Part shown: one piece after another, positions 62,805-64,000 of the stretch | Numbering within the stretch: the first letter of the stretch is position 1 | Layout: the number at the start of each line of letters is the position of its first letter | Source of the DNA: Flavobacterium anseongense | GTDB taxonomy: Bacteria; Bacteroidota; Bacteroidia; Flavobacteriales; Flavobacteriaceae | Length of the DNA stretch: 64,000 bases | Reading direction: 5' to 3' | Assembly: GCF_021608185.1 (NCBI RefSeq) | Contig: NZ_JAKIHN010000002.1 | Location: 372,001 to 436,000 of the forward strand | Made by a program: the position numbers and the translations under genes | Notes under the pieces: generated by a model | What the model was told of the DNA's origin: nothing | Seen by the model: only the letters and a program-made list of their open reading frames with translations | Databases searched by the model: none

Positions 62805-64000
62805 CTATTTTAAAATCTTAAACAAATGAAAAGGCAGCGCTGGATTTAGCTCGACAAAATTCCATTCTTTGTCCCAAATGTAGCTGTTTCCGGTAATCAA
62901 CTCGACTACTCGAATTGGTTGTCCGGGGTGAATTCCCAATGCCTGCAATGGCAATTGGACCCATGCTTGTTTGGCATAGTAGGGATCGATGCTGCAAATC
63001 ATTAAAGTCTCATCCAATCTGTCATCATCATATTTGTAATACGCCAAAACCTGATCGTTATCGGTAGCACAAAACTGGATATTGTTTGTTTGTTGCAATG
63101 ATGGTTGTTCGTGTCTGATTCTGTTCAATCTGGAAATAACGGTGATTAATTTGTTCTGAACTGTCCAATCCCAATTGTAGCATTCGTATTTTTCAGAGTT
63201 GTGGTATTCTTCTTTTCCTGGCATTGCTTCCGAAACCATATATTCATAAACCGGCCCGTAAATTCCGATGCTCGAACTCAATGTGGCTGCCAAAAAGTAT
63301 TTGTGAAGGTAAACGCTTTCATGTCCGCTTTGCAAGGCATATGGCAAAATATCAGGTGTATTTGGCCAAAAGTTCGGGCGGAAAAATTCTTTTTGTTCTG
63401 TTTTGGTTAATTCCTCTACATATTCAATGAGTTCAGCTTTAGTATTTCTCCAAGTGTAATAAGTATACGATTGTGTGAAACCTTGTTTCGCCAGTTCGTG
63501 CATAATTTTTGGACGTGTAAAAGCTTCTGCCAAAAACAATACATCGGGATGCTTTTTCTTGATTTCAGAAATCAGCCAACCCCAAAAATAAAAAGGTTTG
63601 GTATGTGGATTATCAACTCTGAACACTTTAATATCACACTCTTCCACCCAGAATAAAGCTACATCTAACAGCTCTTTCCAAAGGTTTTTCCAGTCGCCAC
63701 TTTCGAAATAAATTGGTTGAATATCCTGATATTTCTTTGGTGGGTTTTCAGCATATTGTACCGTTCCATCTGGTCTCCATTTGAACCATTGTGGAAAATC
63801 TTTTACATACGGATGATCGGGTGCAGCTTGTAATGCGTAATCCATTGCGACTTCAATTCCCAGTGCTTTTGCAGCTTTTACTAATGATTTAAAATCATCT
63901 ATCGAACCTAATTCAGGGTGAGTTGCTTTGTGTCCGCCATGTTTGGAACCAATTCCCCAAGGTGAACCAACATCTCCTTTTTGAGCGTTAGTTGCATTGT
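62805..64000 (-). CDS. glgE: Maltose-1-phosphate maltosyltransferase, C-terminal part
   Basis: The frame runs from the stop at 62805 to the window edge; I extended it past the first Met at 63845 through NATNAQKGDVGSPWGIGS and HGGHKATHPELGSIDDF, which are typical GlgE barrel sequence, so the gene is 5'-truncated by the window. Nucleophile Asp in KVFRVDNPHTKP, acid/base Glu in LFLAEAFTRPK, then the C-terminal beta domain. GlgE transfers maltose from maltose-1-phosphate to the non-reducing end of alpha-1,4-glucan. With maltokinase and GlgB it makes the final three steps of that route. Confidence 0.95.
   Translation of the reverse strand, partial: NATNAQKGDVGSPWGIGSKHGGHKATHPELGSIDDFKSLVKAAKALGIEVAMDYALQAAPDHPYVKDFPQWFKWRPDGTVQYAENPPKKYQDIQPIYFESGDWKNLWKELLDVALFWVEECDIKVFRVDNPHTKPFYFWGWLISEIKKKHPDVLFLAEAFTRPKIMHELAKQGFTQSYTYYTWRNTKAELIEYVEELTKTEQKEFFRPNFWPNTPDILPYALQSGHESVYLHKYFLAATLSSSIGIYGPVYEYMVSEAMPGKEEYHNSEKYECYNWDWTVQNKLITVISRLNRIRHEQPSLQQTNNIQFCATDNDQVLAYYKYDDDRLDETLMICSIDPYYAKQAWVQLPLQALGIHPGQPIRVVELITGNSYIWDKEWNFVELNPALPFHLFKILK

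Noticed and set aside
1..64000. tRNA, rRNA or prophage genes
   Set aside because: No cloverleaf-like or rRNA-like segment and no phage structural or integrase gene was seen in any intergenic gap or coding frame.

Overview
The window reads as chromosomal DNA of a Flavobacteriaceae bacterium, most likely Flavobacterium or a close relative. DNA is AT-rich. Many genes have a Bacteroidetes -7 box TAnnTTTG a short distance upstream and no clear Shine-Dalgarno sequence. Type IX secretion is represented by PorQ and by two secreted proteins with C-terminal sorting domains. Isoprenoid synthesis appears to use mevalonate, since an HMG-CoA synthase is present. No rRNA, tRNA, CRISPR array, prophage or complete insertion sequence was found. 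Forty-seven genes are described; the first (membrane protein) and last (glgE) run off the window.

Layout. 1-8.0 kb: a partial membrane protein, small acidic protein, SPFH protein and MATE pump, all on minus; a T9SS cargo; PPK2 divergent from a propeller-like protein; an ABC-F ATPase. 8.2-12 kb: an MFS permease, then a minus-strand group of a small membrane protein, a DUF2007 protein, a degenerate DEAD-like protein and a sigma-54-type response regulator without a DNA-binding domain. 12-22.8 kb: panB, an RluA-type synthase, an outer-membrane protein, an aldehyde dehydrogenase, a 1317-residue hybrid kinase, a zinc peptidase and HMG-CoA synthase. 22.9-31 kb: a ComM/YifB ATPase, a membrane protein/Xre pair, a patatin/M1 peptidase pair, and recG carrying a foreign in-frame insert. 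31-40 kb: an RND tripartite pump behind a palindromic operator candidate, a bestrophin and pheT. 40-53 kb: a fasciclin, a hypothetical protein, rpsA, a dicarboxylate symporter, an LRR-type T9SS cargo, a nucleoside permease, cmk, porQ and lon. 53-64 kb: a lipoprotein, an MFS permease, an M48 peptidase, and the alpha-glucan cluster GH31, glgB, maltokinase and glgE. The last three fit the GlgE route: maltose to maltose-1-phosphate, to linear glucan, to branched glucan.

Three non-standard signals stand out. (1) recG (28406-30949) contains an insertion of about 147 codons encoding a DUF559 PD-(D/E)XK-type nuclease domain between helicase motifs II and III. It has GC-rich palindromic ends, and the reading frame is intact. 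(2) Four dispersed copies of a structured non-coding element (near 11956, 37454, 43717-minus and 61043) share two stems with compensatory base changes. This is a good structured-RNA candidate, possibly the known Flavo-1 motif. (3) Heptanucleotide arrays (coding-strand AACTnAY) lie directly against the start codons of several genes, and related octamer or GC-rich palindromic units occupy similar positions at others.
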